Shown here: positions 1 through 10,162 of the stretch, piece by piece | How positions within the stretch are numbered: the stretch's first letter is position 1 | Layout: the number at the start of each line of letters is the position of its first letter | Source: CBDFKV01 sp965249035 | GTDB lineage: Bacteria > Pseudomonadota > Gammaproteobacteria > Arenicellales > Poriferihabitantaceae | Direction of reading: 5' to 3' | Assembly: GCA_965249035.1 (NCBI GenBank) | Contig: CBDFKV010000004.1 | Coordinates: forward strand, 62,001 to 126,000 | Length of the DNA: 64,000 bases | Position numbers and translations under genes: made by a program | The notes under the pieces: model-generated | What the model was told of the DNA's origin: nothing | Seen by the model: only the letters and a program-made list of their open reading frames with translations | Database searches by the model: none

Positions 1-34
1 CCCTCAGAATATTTTTAAGTGGTTTGCGTGATTA

Positions 35-514
35 TTATGCACTACTTTCAAACAGTTGGATTTCAAAGGTTGAAAGGTAGCGGCCACTAATGCTTCCAGA
101 TTCTTGTGTTCCGGTAAGTACCCCGCCAGCTGCCCTATAAAATGTCTCGGCGTGAGGGTCACTTTGGATGGTTAGAACAAGACCACCCCATGCTGCTGCT
201 CGCTGTTTCGCATGGTTGATCAAGGCTCGCCCAATGCCGTGGCTAATATGTTTTGGCTCTACAAACATCGCTTCCAATTCGACAACAGCGGGTGATATGC
301 GCTTTATTGCGTAGAATCCCGCGACTTTCCCGTCCAGTTCGCCGACGACATATTGAAATATTTTACTTTCTACATTGTGTGGCAGCACCGTCAGTTCCGC
401 ACGACACGCTTGCATAAACTGGTTTGAATAGCCCCAGTGTGCTTTCGAGCGCATGGCGAGGCCGCTTAAAAGTGCCGCTTCATGGGTTACTGCGTTGCGT
501 ATTTCAATGCTCAT
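35..514 (-). CDS. GNAT-family N-acetyltransferase
   Basis: A 159-residue protein with the GNAT fold pattern. A beta strand rich in E/A/M/F/V (about residues 78-85) leads into the acetyl-CoA pyrophosphate loop with key residues H-G-I-G-R-A-L near 92-98. The C-terminal half has the usual aromatic-containing segment (FYRAAG). The family transfers an acetyl group from acetyl-CoA to an amine; the acceptor here cannot be told. It sits alone, 54 bp downstream of the GFA-like gene on the same strand, so it may be the last gene of that transcript. Length is normal for a single-domain GNAT. Confidence 0.85.
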   Translation of the reverse strand: MSIEIRNAVTHEAALLSGLAMRSKAHWGYSNQFMQACRAELTVLPHNVESKIFQYVVGELDGKVAGFYAIKRISPAVVELEAMFVEPKHISHGIGRALINHAKQRAAAWGGLVLTIQSDPHAETFYRAAGGVLTGTQESGSISGRYLSTFEIQLFESSA

Positions 515-568
515 CTCAGCGATATGATGCTGAACAGACAGCGCAGCATTAACCTCGAAACCCTTGGG

Positions 569-1009
569 TTAGGATTGTTCTGCGCTGTTTCTACCTTCTG
601 CAAACTGTGGTAAGCCATCACTCACTTCATACCAGCACGCTTTGTACTCAGTAAAAATATGCGCATCGGGCTTTAACTCGATAGTTGAATCCAACGAGCC
701 TAGCGCAAACTCCACCCACTCTCCATCGTCATTTGCGGGTGCAAAAATCAAGCTAGACCCGCAGTTTTCGCAAAATTGCCGCCGTGTTCTATTCGGAGCA
801 AGATAGGTTTTCAGCGCGTCTGCGCCCGCCACCCAGCGAAAGTCATCAGCTCGAGCCTCTCCAAACGTTGCAAATGCCGCACCGTGGAATTTACGACACA
901 TTGAGCAGTGACAGTGCCCCACCTTGGGGCCTATTTGTGCAACCTCATATTTGATCTGGCCACACAGACACTGGCCTTTGAATGGGTAGCTTTTTAAGTC
1001 CTTGGTCAT
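569..1009 (-). CDS. GFA/CENP-V family zinc protein
   Basis: A 146-residue protein of the glutathione-dependent formaldehyde-activating (GFA) family. Visible zinc ligands are the CLCG motif near residue 15, the CHCSMC motif near residue 33 and FCENCG near residue 80, the standard arrangement of this fold. Members bind structural and catalytic zinc, and some act on S-hydroxymethyl-glutathione; most are uncharacterised and the substrate is not readable. No formaldehyde dehydrogenase is adjacent, so a specific role in formaldehyde metabolism is not supported. Confidence 0.85.
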   Translation of the reverse strand: MTKDLKSYPFKGQCLCGQIKYEVAQIGPKVGHCHCSMCRKFHGAAFATFGEARADDFRWVAGADALKTYLAPNRTRRQFCENCGSSLIFAPANDDGEWVEFALGSLDSTIELKPDAHIFTEYKACWYEVSDGLPQFAEGRNSAEQS

Positions 1010-1072
1010 ACATTTACCTCAAGATAACTACTAAACCGTCTCACATAAAGGGTAAGCATCACCAGAAAATGA

Positions 1073-2479
<1,407 letters not shown>

Positions 2480-2529
2480 GGGTGCTGTTGGTTAATGGAT
2501 TGCTTTGCTTTTTTGATTAACGGATTCAA

Positions 2530-3267
2530 TTAGCTACAAACAGGGCAGCTCGTATTCTTAGGTAAGGTCATGCTCTGCCAATCCATACGCCGGGCATCAA
2601 ATAAACAGACCGTGCCGATCAACGCTGGCTTGCCAAGCAACAAATTGATGGTTTCTTGTGCTTGCATGGTGCCGATCACACCAACCACTGGCGCAACCAC
2701 TCCCTCAAGCGCGCAGGTTGCGCCCTCAATGCCTTCGTCGGGATACAAGCAGTGATAACACGGACTGTTGGCTTGATTGGGATCATAGGTCGTAATTTGT
2801 CCTTCCCAACGAATAGCCGCTCCCGATACTAGCGGGGTTTTAGTTGCGATTGAAACCCGATTCAAGCCAAAGCGACTTGGAAAATTATCGGTGCAATCCA
2901 CAATCACGTCGGCTTTTCGTGCCAAATCAGACAATTCTTCTTCATCAGCGTAATAATCAATCGTACGCACATCGATATCGGGGTTAATCGCCTTAATTTT
3001 ATTTTTCGCTGAGGATGCTTTCAGCGTATCGATATCGGCCATGGTGTGAATTACCTGGCGTTGCAAATTGGATAAATCAACTTGGTCATAGTCACATAAA
3101 GTCAGCGTGCCAACACCGGCCGCGCCCAAATACAGAGCCACCGGCGAGCCTAAACCGCCCATGCCGATTACCAGTGCGTGGCTGTCGAGCAGACGCTGCT
3201 GACCCACTTCACCGATTGCTGGCAAGCGAATTTGGCGCGCGTAGCGACTGTGTGTTTGTTCATCCAT
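2530..3267 (-). CDS. moeB: Molybdopterin-synthase adenylyltransferase (MoeB/ThiF family)
   Basis: A 245-residue E1-like enzyme. It carries the nucleotide-binding GMGGLGSP loop (about residues 35-42), the SNLQRQ arginine motif near 66, the D-C-T-D-N-F catalytic-loop region near 125 and two zinc-binding CxxC pairs (CYHC near 170, CPVC at the C terminus). MoeB adenylates the C-terminal glycine of MoaD in molybdopterin synthesis; ThiF does the same for ThiS. The short form without a rhodanese domain fits MoeB. The modABC genes at 14.8-17.4 kb show that the cell imports molybdate, which supports this choice. Confidence 0.88.
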   Translation of the reverse strand: MDEQTHSRYARQIRLPAIGEVGQQRLLDSHALVIGMGGLGSPVALYLGAAGVGTLTLCDYDQVDLSNLQRQVIHTMADIDTLKASSAKNKIKAINPDIDVRTIDYYADEEELSDLARKADVIVDCTDNFPSRFGLNRVSIATKTPLVSGAAIRWEGQITTYDPNQANSPCYHCLYPDEGIEGATCALEGVVAPVVGVIGTMQAQETINLLLGKPALIGTVCLFDARRMDWQSMTLPKNTSCPVCS

Positions 3268-3322
3268 AACTTGGTATTATCAGTACTCTTTGTGCGGCTT
3301 GAATCAGTGAAAGGAGGCGATT

Positions 3323-3784
3323 ATGGCTAAAAATGAATCGAATGTACTAATAAAAGACTGTTATTTGTTGCCCTATTCGCGACAATTGATCTGGGATCGC
3401 TTGAATGACCCTAAAATATTAGCGCAGTGTATTCGAGGCTGTCGCGAAGTTAATAAGGAATCGGAGACGCATTATGATGCCGTTATCGAAGCTAAGTTCG
3501 CTTCTTATCAGCGTGATTTTCACGTAGGTCTTGACGTAGAAGATGCAAACGCACCTGCTGATTATCGTCTTGTTTCGGATGTGAGTGCGGGGTTTTTAGG
3601 TAAAGCTCGTGGCACCGCAGCCGTGCGACTAGAAGAACTCAAGCCGGGTCAAACGGAACTGAGTTATGAAGCACTCATTTCAGCCAGCGGCGTCATTGGA
3701 AAAGGGTTGCCGATGATTGAGGGAGCGGCTCACCGGCGAGTACGTGACTTTTTTGATCGCTTTGTGGCGACGTTGGAAGATTAA
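3323..3784 (+). CDS. CoxG-like SRPBCC-fold protein
   Basis: A 153-residue START/SRPBCC-fold protein resembling the CO dehydrogenase subunit G (CoxG) family. The N-terminal YSRQLIWDRLNDPKILAQC pattern is the typical CoxG opening, and the C-terminal helix (RRVRDFFDRFVATLED) closes the hydrophobic pocket. A ribosome site AAAGGAGG lies about 8 bases before the ATG. In coxMSL operons CoxG is thought to tether the enzyme to the membrane, but no CO-dehydrogenase genes are in the window, so its partner is unknown. It is transcribed divergently from moeB and converges on the FNR-like gene. Confidence 0.8.
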   Translation: MAKNESNVLIKDCYLLPYSRQLIWDRLNDPKILAQCIRGCREVNKESETHYDAVIEAKFASYQRDFHVGLDVEDANAPADYRLVSDVSAGFLGKARGTAAVRLEELKPGQTELSYEALISASGVIGKGLPMIEGAAHRRVRDFFDRFVATLED

Positions 3785-3789
3785 GCCAA

Positions 3790-3835
3790 GCCTGCTTTAG
3801 TCTGCCTGCTTTAGTCTGCCTGCTTTAGTCTGCCT
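3790..3835. repeat. 14-bp tandem repeat (three units) at gene end
   Basis: Three perfect copies of GCCTGCTTTAGTCT (3790-3803, 3804-3817, 3818-3831) followed by the first four bases of a fourth. The repeat forms the 3' end of the FNR-like gene on the minus strand, including its stop codon. Because 14 is not a multiple of three, each unit is read in a different frame and copy-number change would alter the protein's last residues and stop position. Confidence 0.95.
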
Positions 3836-4543
3836 AGCAACGCTAGAATCTGATTGATTAAACGAACATTGTGACAAAAGTTTGGTATCAATGATATGAA
3901 CGTTATGGCGGTTGAATGCCAGAATATTTTGATCGGCTAGCTTGGCAAACAAGCGACTTACGGTTTCTGGGGCCATGCCTAGAAAGTTGGCGATATCGCC
4001 GCGTGACATGCTCAGGGTAAAGTCGATAGCCGAAAAGCCGCGTCGTGCGAATCGGTCAGACATGTTTTTGATAAAACAGACAATCCGTTCTTCGGCAGAT
4101 TTTCTTGCGATCAATAGCTTGAGCTGATTTTGGGCGCTTAACTCTTGCGCGACGTGTGTTTGTAAATAGTGTGCAACGCCCTTGATACTGAACATGAGCT
4201 CTTCCAGGCTATGCTGCGGAATCATGCAAACAGAGCTGTCTTCCAAAGCTATTATTGTGGCGGAATGGGTGGTGCCATAGCCATCCAGCCCGATCAATTC
4301 ACCCGGCATATAAAAACTAACGATTTGCTCCACACCATCATCAGCAGTGAGGGTTGATTTAAAACTGCCCGATTTAACCGCATACAAGCCGTGAAAGGTA
4401 TCGCCCGCTTGGTAGAGCGCAACAGACTTGCTAACGCGCTGATCCGATCGGATTTTTGTCGTGAGCTTTTTTATTTCTTTTTGGGTCAACGTTGATGGTA
4501 GGCACATCAGCGTTAAAGCACATTGGTCACACGACAAGGACAT
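3797..4543 (-). CDS. Crp/Fnr-family regulator, FNR/ANR type
   Basis: A 248-residue transcription factor with a cyclic-nucleotide-binding-type beta roll (about 35-130), a dimer helix and a winged helix-turn-helix (SRGDIANFLGMAPETVSRL, about 180-198). Cysteines at 5, 8 and 14 plus one near 105 match the 4Fe-4S ligands of FNR, so it is probably an oxygen sensor. The recognition helix keeps the E..SR triad that reads TTGAT half-sites. The last residues are encoded inside a 14-bp tandem repeat, so the C-terminal tail is not a conserved part of the family. Its stop is 12 bp from the convergent CoxG-like gene. Confidence 0.9.
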   Translation of the reverse strand: MSLSCDQCALTLMCLPSTLTQKEIKKLTTKIRSDQRVSKSVALYQAGDTFHGLYAVKSGSFKSTLTADDGVEQIVSFYMPGELIGLDGYGTTHSATIIALEDSSVCMIPQHSLEELMFSIKGVAHYLQTHVAQELSAQNQLKLLIARKSAEERIVCFIKNMSDRFARRGFSAIDFTLSMSRGDIANFLGMAPETVSRLFAKLADQNILAFNRHNVHIIDTKLLSQCSFNQSDSSVARQTKAGRLKQAD

Positions 4544-4662
4544 TGGTATTCTTCTTTGAATGTTGTCGGCGCATTATACGTGATCAAAGGCATTCAAATA
4601 GGGGCCTTTCTAACTCCTCATGCGAGCGCTAGAGGAAACGTTGTGCGGTTAGCAGCGCCAAT

Positions 4663-5148
4663 CTATTCAACCGCTAAAATCTCATACTGCCAAACAATGA
4701 CACCTGCTACTCGCCGCATCCCGCGAGTACTCAGGGATTCGTTAACAGTGCGTGATTCAAGTGTGGGCACAAATACCCGAACTTGACGCTCGCTGCTACC
4801 CAATAGATCACAGCCCAAGGGAACTTCGGTTGTAAGACGAGCTTCGCCATCGGCACAATCATACGCAGCAAGCTTCAAGTGCAGCGCTTGAATGGGAAGC
4901 GTATCACTGGTATTCGTCACCTCTGCTTTAAGCAGGTGACCGCCGGCGTATCCCGGCGCGAGTTGTGGGTTTTGCCATTGCATAGTGGCTTGATCATAGG
5001 CGGGCGGGGCTTGATTACCAAGGCCAAGGAAATAGCCGATGAGGCTAATCACTGCCAGAACCGCGAGGCCGCTAAACCCCATGACGGGTTTGCGATAGGC
5101 AAGCGCCAGTAAAGCGATAACGAGTAGGCCGATGGCGATATATTGCAT
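4663..5148 (-). CDS. Membrane-anchored protein of unknown function
   Basis: A 161-residue protein with two N-terminal hydrophobic segments (about 3-20 and 24-42) and a C-terminal soluble domain that looks like a small beta sandwich containing paired cysteines (near 92 and 108). The pattern around VTNTSDTLPIQALHLKLAAYDC loosely recalls FxLYD-type domains, but I do not recognise the family firmly. Its ATG overlaps the stop codon of the upstream GltB-like gene as TAATG, so the two are translationally coupled and probably act together at the membrane. Confidence 0.75.
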   Translation of the reverse strand: MQYIAIGLLVIALLALAYRKPVMGFSGLAVLAVISLIGYFLGLGNQAPPAYDQATMQWQNPQLAPGYAGGHLLKAEVTNTSDTLPIQALHLKLAAYDCADGEARLTTEVPLGCDLLGSSERQVRVFVPTLESRTVNESLSTRGMRRVAGVIVWQYEILAVE

Positions 5149-6680
5149 TAGTTTTCGCGGTGGTTACTGGTGGATTTGTTCATACGATAATTTGGGTACG
5201 GGTATAAATCCGTTAATTCGGTCGAGAAACCATTATCTCCCATAATCCGGGCATGAGCGCGGCACAATTCACGCGGTTCTCTGACACCGACCGAATGCGA
5301 AATAGTCCCAACTTCGTGCACGATGTGCTCAATATAACTCGCTACCCGTTCCGATTTTATGGTGACATCCAGGCCTTTTTGCAAGTGCGCTTTGTGGGTG
5401 GTGATGCCGGTCGGGCAGGTGTTTTTATTGCACTGCATGGCTTGAATGCAGCCCAGCGCCATCATCGGCCCACGCGCCGAAACAATAAAGTCTGCACCAG
5501 CACACAAAGCCCAGCTGACTTCAGAGGGATTGATCAATTTGCCGCTGGCAACCACGCGGATTCGTTCACGTAAATCAAAGCGGATTAGCTCATTGATTAA
5601 AAAGGGCAGGCTTTCTTTGAGCGGCAAACCGACCGAATCCATCAGCGACATCGGCGCTGCGCCAGTGCCACCATCACCGCCATCAACTGAAAAATAATCC
5701 GGCGCGTATTCCAATCCTTTTTGCTGAATGGCTTCACACAGGCGGGTAATCCATAAATTCCCTCCCAATACCGCCTTGATACCCACTGGCTTGCCGCTAA
5801 TGCGGCGGATACGAGCGATTAGCTCAAGTAACTCATCATCGTTTCCCGCTTCTGCGTGGCGATTGGGGCTAATTGAATCTTGACCCGCTGGGATCCCACG
5901 GATTGCAGCAATTTCCGGCGTGACTTTCACCCCGGGCAAGATACCGCCCTTGCCCGGTTTCGCACCTTGGCTGATTTTGATTTCAATCATACGAACTTGG
6001 GGAATCGCCGCAATTTCTTTTAGCTTTTCTTCGCTGAGCTGCCCTTGGTCGTCGCGTACACCATATTTAGCGGTACCCATTTGAAACACCACATCACAAC
6101 CACCTTCAAGATGATAAGATGACAAGCCGCCTTCACCGGTATTCAGCCACGCTCCCGCTTTGGCAGCACCTATCGACAAAGCCCGAACGGCAGGTTTGGA
6201 AATCGCGCCGAAGCTCATTGCTGAAATATTGAACAAGCTACTGGTGGTATAGGGTTGTTCACAATAACCCTCACCAATCGTAATCGCCCTAGGCGGTACC
6301 GCGTCTTCGTCCAATGTTGGAAAAGACGTGTTTTCAAATAAAATATTGCCCGGCGCGTAGATATTACGGGTTGAGCCAAACGCAACCGTGTTATTGACCC
6401 CTTTAGACGCACGATAAACCCAGGATCGCTCAGCGCGGTTAAACGGCATTTCTTCTCGATCCATGGCAAAGAAATACTGCCGAAAAAACTCACCCATGTG
6501 TTGAAACAATGAGCGAAACCGGCCAATGACCGGGTAGTTTTTACGAATCGTGTTTTCGTTTTGGCGTACGTCGATAAAGTACATCACCGCGACTATCGCC
6601 AACGCCAGACCGATCAAAATGACGAACAATAGCGCCATAAATTGTAATGCGGCCATCGCCCAAGAAAGGATTCCACTCAT
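5148..6680 (-). CDS. FMN-binding glutamate-synthase-family protein, membrane anchored
   Basis: A 510-residue protein holding the FMN-binding alpha/beta barrel of the glutamate synthase large subunit, without the amidotransferase domain. Evidence is GEGGLSSYH near 178, KPGKGGILPG near 245, the glycine-rich flavin loop DGGDGGTGAAP near 330 and the 3Fe-4S cysteines in CIQAMQCNKNTCPTGI near 418. An N-terminal membrane helix (about 10-34) anchors it. The reaction is not known; such stand-alone proteins are often called glutamate synthase but have no visible glutaminase partner here. It forms a two-gene unit with the overlapping small membrane protein. Confidence 0.9.
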   Translation of the reverse strand: MSGILSWAMAALQFMALLFVILIGLALAIVAVMYFIDVRQNENTIRKNYPVIGRFRSLFQHMGEFFRQYFFAMDREEMPFNRAERSWVYRASKGVNNTVAFGSTRNIYAPGNILFENTSFPTLDEDAVPPRAITIGEGYCEQPYTTSSLFNISAMSFGAISKPAVRALSIGAAKAGAWLNTGEGGLSSYHLEGGCDVVFQMGTAKYGVRDDQGQLSEEKLKEIAAIPQVRMIEIKISQGAKPGKGGILPGVKVTPEIAAIRGIPAGQDSISPNRHAEAGNDDELLELIARIRRISGKPVGIKAVLGGNLWITRLCEAIQQKGLEYAPDYFSVDGGDGGTGAAPMSLMDSVGLPLKESLPFLINELIRFDLRERIRVVASGKLINPSEVSWALCAGADFIVSARGPMMALGCIQAMQCNKNTCPTGITTHKAHLQKGLDVTIKSERVASYIEHIVHEVGTISHSVGVREPRELCRAHARIMGDNGFSTELTDLYPYPNYRMNKSTSNHREN

Positions 6681-6884
6681 TTAATTTTCTCGGTTTGGTT
6701 GGGGTTCTAAATTGTCTGCCAGCGGATCAAAACAACCAGCATGAGAGATAATAACATCTTAGTGGGAAGCAGCGGACTGATCGTGGTCAGCAATTAGGTA
6801 GTGTGAAAAGGGAGGGGTGAACTTAGGCCCTATCAAAAGATTGGCGCGAACGACTGCTTATCTATCCAGAACCTATGGTCCTTC

Positions 6885-8912
6885 CTATCCTCCTGTAGCA
6901 AATAAGATATCACTGAGCACCCACGGCCTTCCATTCCGTGGCTCAGTAATGATTAGCTCAATTGAGCTAACCGTAGTCGGTGCATCTAACCAAATAGGGT
7001 GATAATTGCCACGGTATACGGGTTTTTGCTGTTCATAGATAATCCCTTCCCAATCATGTTTAGAGGACGTTAGCCGTTTAGGCGCTCCCGCAGTACTGGT
7101 ATCCATCACATCGATTTGTACGGGCACATCGTGATGCCTGCCTTGGTAGGACAGCTTGATTTCGTGAATTTCGGTAGGTTCATCAAACCTAACGACCAAA
7201 CGCATATCTTTTGATTGGTTGGCTGTACTGGTCCAGCTGGTTTCGGTATGGTTATCGGCAAGCGCCTCGATTGCTTTGGTAGCGGTATTATCAAAATACA
7301 CGTCATATCTATCTGACGGGACTTGATGGCGCACGTTTCCACTAAACTTCAGGTGCGTGAAGTGGGTGAACAGGTCAAACCCATCGCCGATTCGGGTGTG
7401 CTTGATCGCAATGTTTGAATGCTTCATATGCAGCATAAAGCTGTAAGACTTCAGGTGTGTCCGGTTCGACATCATCGCAAATACAGGGGTATTGGGTTGC
7501 GCATCCACCTCTTTCTTATAGGGAACCCCATAGCCCGGAAAACGCTCATTGTAGGGCTGGGCACAAATAATGTTTTCATCGGTCACCCAATTAATTCGAT
7601 AGGCAGTCCAATAAGTTGCGTAGCAGTGCTGGTGACCATTGTCTTGCAGATATTCGAGGATCGGCGTGAGATCACGAGTCTGGGCAAGAATGTCGAGTCT
7701 TGTCTCTTCGCTCCTCCACAACACGACCATGTGTAAAGTAGTGATGATGTTGATCGTCGCATAGAGGAAAATGGCAACCAATGACGGCTTAAACCAGCGC
7801 GTATCACGAACTATGTTGATAAAATACCCTGCAATAAACGGGAAACACCACACTAAAATCAGGATAAATCGATAGAGGTGTAAGCCCGCTTTGTCCGATA
7901 AAGCAAACAGCACGATGCTGGCAAATGAACTCAATATAAAGACATCCACAGGGTGTGAATTAATCTTTCTGTCTATCCGAATCTGTACCCAAAGCCGGCT
8001 CAGCCGATGTACGACCACGGTAAATAACATACCGTAATAGAACGCACTGAACAGTTGGCGTAAGTCTGACCCCCAGCCAGTGCTCGCCTCAATATCAGGA
8101 AACAATGTGGGCTTGATACCCATGACGCCCGGCACCGTTTCGGTTGCGGCAAAGTTAATAATGCGCTGAATCGCCCGCATTATGCTGACACTGCCATCGA
8201 CGGACTGGTACGCACCCGGAATGGTCGCTATCGCCGCAAAATAGGGGCTCAGCCCAATTAACGTGCCAGCTGCCAACGCAGCATAAACAGTGATTCGATG
8301 GTGTTTTGATGCGGTGAACAAAAGCACGATGATGGCAGAAACTAATCCCGCAACCCCCACCAAATGGTTACTAACTGACAAGCCTCCAGCCAGCCCGGCC
8401 AGGAAAAACCACCCCATATTCCGATTGCTGTAATGCGCTCGGACTACCGCGTAGAATAGGGTGATAGTCAGCACCGCGGACATCGCATACTGCGGTGGTG
8501 TATAGCCTGCCTGGTGTTGTAGCCAATACGCTGACGGGAATAAAATCAATAATAAGGCGGGCCAGCGCCGTCCTTTATCAAACATCCGATAGGCGATTAA
8601 CACCAAACCCGCGGTTGCTATCCAACCCAGTAGCAATGCCAGATAGCGCGCACCCAATGCGTTACGTGGCACCCACTCAACCAAAAGAGACTGGACATAG
8701 GCTTCGATAGGAAACTGGTAAGGTTGAGCGATCCATAGCAGGGGTCGAAGCCCTTCAGATATTCGCTTGGCCCACAATACATTGGCGGCTTCGTCACTGG
8801 TGGCGGGTAGTAATTCAAGGCTGGTCCAACTCAAGGCAAGCCTAATCAAGATCGCCAAACCTATCGCTGCCACAGCGATCAATGTCGTTCGGTTTGAGTT
8901 ACGTAACGTCAT
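6885..8912 (-). CDS. GT-C membrane glycosyltransferase with discoidin-like C-terminal domain
   Basis: A 675-residue polytopic protein. Residues 1-400 hold about ten membrane helices; the first periplasmic loop has the acidic TSDEA motif expected of GT39/ArnT-type transferases that use lipid-linked sugars. The last 140 residues resemble an F5/8 type C (discoidin) beta sandwich: an IEALADNHTETSW opening, then RLVVRFDEPTEIHEIKL. That combination suggests glycan transfer plus carbohydrate or surface binding outside the inner membrane. A UbiA-type prenyltransferase and an Asp-box protein follow upstream in the same direction. Substrate unknown. Confidence 0.75.
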   Translation of the reverse strand: MTLRNSNRTTLIAVAAIGLAILIRLALSWTSLELLPATSDEAANVLWAKRISEGLRPLLWIAQPYQFPIEAYVQSLLVEWVPRNALGARYLALLLGWIATAGLVLIAYRMFDKGRRWPALLLILFPSAYWLQHQAGYTPPQYAMSAVLTITLFYAVVRAHYSNRNMGWFFLAGLAGGLSVSNHLVGVAGLVSAIIVLLFTASKHHRITVYAALAAGTLIGLSPYFAAIATIPGAYQSVDGSVSIMRAIQRIINFAATETVPGVMGIKPTLFPDIEASTGWGSDLRQLFSAFYYGMLFTVVVHRLSRLWVQIRIDRKINSHPVDVFILSSFASIVLFALSDKAGLHLYRFILILVWCFPFIAGYFINIVRDTRWFKPSLVAIFLYATINIITTLHMVVLWRSEETRLDILAQTRDLTPILEYLQDNGHQHCYATYWTAYRINWVTDENIICAQPYNERFPGYGVPYKKEVDAQPNTPVFAMMSNRTHLKSYSFMLHMKHSNIAIKHTRIGDGFDLFTHFTHLKFSGNVRHQVPSDRYDVYFDNTATKAIEALADNHTETSWTSTANQSKDMRLVVRFDEPTEIHEIKLSYQGRHHDVPVQIDVMDTSTAGAPKRLTSSKHDWEGIIYEQQKPVYRGNYHPIWLDAPTTVSSIELIITEPRNGRPWVLSDILFATGG

Positions 8913-9043
8913 CGATACAGAATTTGAGTATGGTAATGGTAAGACTATTCAACTGAAAAGCCAAACGTAAAAGTGGGCGCATAACAACGCCCCTCATGAA
9001 TAGAAATGGCCAAACAATGGCAGCGTAAATTCCTTTTTTTCAG

Positions 9044-9988
9044 CTATATTCCATTTACCTTAGTCATGGAAAATATCTCGTTTAATACTGGAATATCGAT
9101 CAATAACAATGCCAGAAAGACTACAACGCAGACCAGCGCATAAACGACAAAACCTTTTTCTCGATACAGCTTTTCTGGATACTGGACAGGACTATCCTCC
9201 AGATAGGCAAGATGCATATACCAGGCAATAAAGCCTGCCACAAAAGGCGTCGCCAGAATAAATTCTATTCGGTATCGGATCAGAAAAATACCAAAAAATA
9301 GGCCAAATGCAGCGACATAATAAACCACACTAATCATCAAGCGCTCGGCCGTATAGAATTTAAATGACGCACGATAACCGCCGGCAGTTTGCTTATCACC
9401 AATACGCTCATACTCAGCGTAGCGCTTGAGCGCCATAAAGAAGGCACCGATCATCCAATAGGCAATAATGAGTGACAGTGGTGGAAACAGATCAGTGCCA
9501 GTGGAATACCAGCCGAGCAGCAGCCGCAATGGGTTGTTTACCGACTCCGAAATGACATCAAGGTAAGGCCTATCCTTGGTGCGCAGAGGTGGAATATTGT
9601 ACAAGCATCCCATTATCCATAACGCCAATGCCGCATAAAAAAACGGCTGGCCGAGCTGGCTCGCGAGCAATAAACCAACAACGGCGAGGCCGATCCACTC
9701 AAGATAGCCCCAGGTTAAATTGATCTGACCAGACGGAACCGGTCGGTTTTTCTTTACGGGATGTAGTCGATCAAACTTCGCATCCAGTATCTCGTTGATG
9801 ACATAGTTGCTCGAGGCGATCAAACCTGTGACAAATATGCCGAAAAGAACCGGAAAGATGATCGAACCACTGATGACAGAATGATCCAAATACATCGCCA
9901 CCAAGACGCCTGGAACCATAAAGACATTCTTAAACCAGTGGTCTATTCGGGCAATTTTGATATAGGGTAGTAATTTAGCCAGCATCAA
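9044..9988 (-). CDS. UbiA-superfamily prenyltransferase
   Basis: A 314-residue protein with about nine membrane helices and both aspartate-rich sites of UbiA enzymes: NEILDAKFDRLHP near 66-78 and the second site around DVISESVNNPLRLLLGW near 142-158. The HWFKN sequence near 17 and the RLHPVKKNRPVPSG stretch resemble decaprenyl-phosphate phosphoribosyltransferase (DPPR synthase) relatives more than 4-hydroxybenzoate octaprenyltransferase. Those enzymes join a lipid carrier to a sugar phosphate, which would fit the adjacent GT-C enzyme, but the exact acceptor is inference. Confidence 0.82.
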   Translation of the reverse strand: MMLAKLLPYIKIARIDHWFKNVFMVPGVLVAMYLDHSVISGSIIFPVLFGIFVTGLIASSNYVINEILDAKFDRLHPVKKNRPVPSGQINLTWGYLEWIGLAVVGLLLASQLGQPFFYAALALWIMGCLYNIPPLRTKDRPYLDVISESVNNPLRLLLGWYSTGTDLFPPLSLIIAYWMIGAFFMALKRYAEYERIGDKQTAGGYRASFKFYTAERLMISVVYYVAAFGLFFGIFLIRYRIEFILATPFVAGFIAWYMHLAYLEDSPVQYPEKLYREKGFVVYALVCVVVFLALLLIDIPVLNEIFSMTKVNGI

Positions 9989-10162
9989 TCTTCTTCAATT
10001 TGTACGTGGATTCTTCAAGCCGATCTGAATCAAATAACAACGATCATAAAGAGCGCAGAGAGTACACTGTAGCCGCTACAGAAACGAGAAATTTTAAGCT
10101 GCATTTGCCCATAAATAGCTCAGTGTCACAGGAATGGATCGTTTTAATTGGCGGCGCATTTT

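Noticed and set aside
6215..6526. 103-codon open frame inside the GltB-like gene, same strand
   Set aside because: It is a shadow in another frame of a clearly coding region with conserved motifs.
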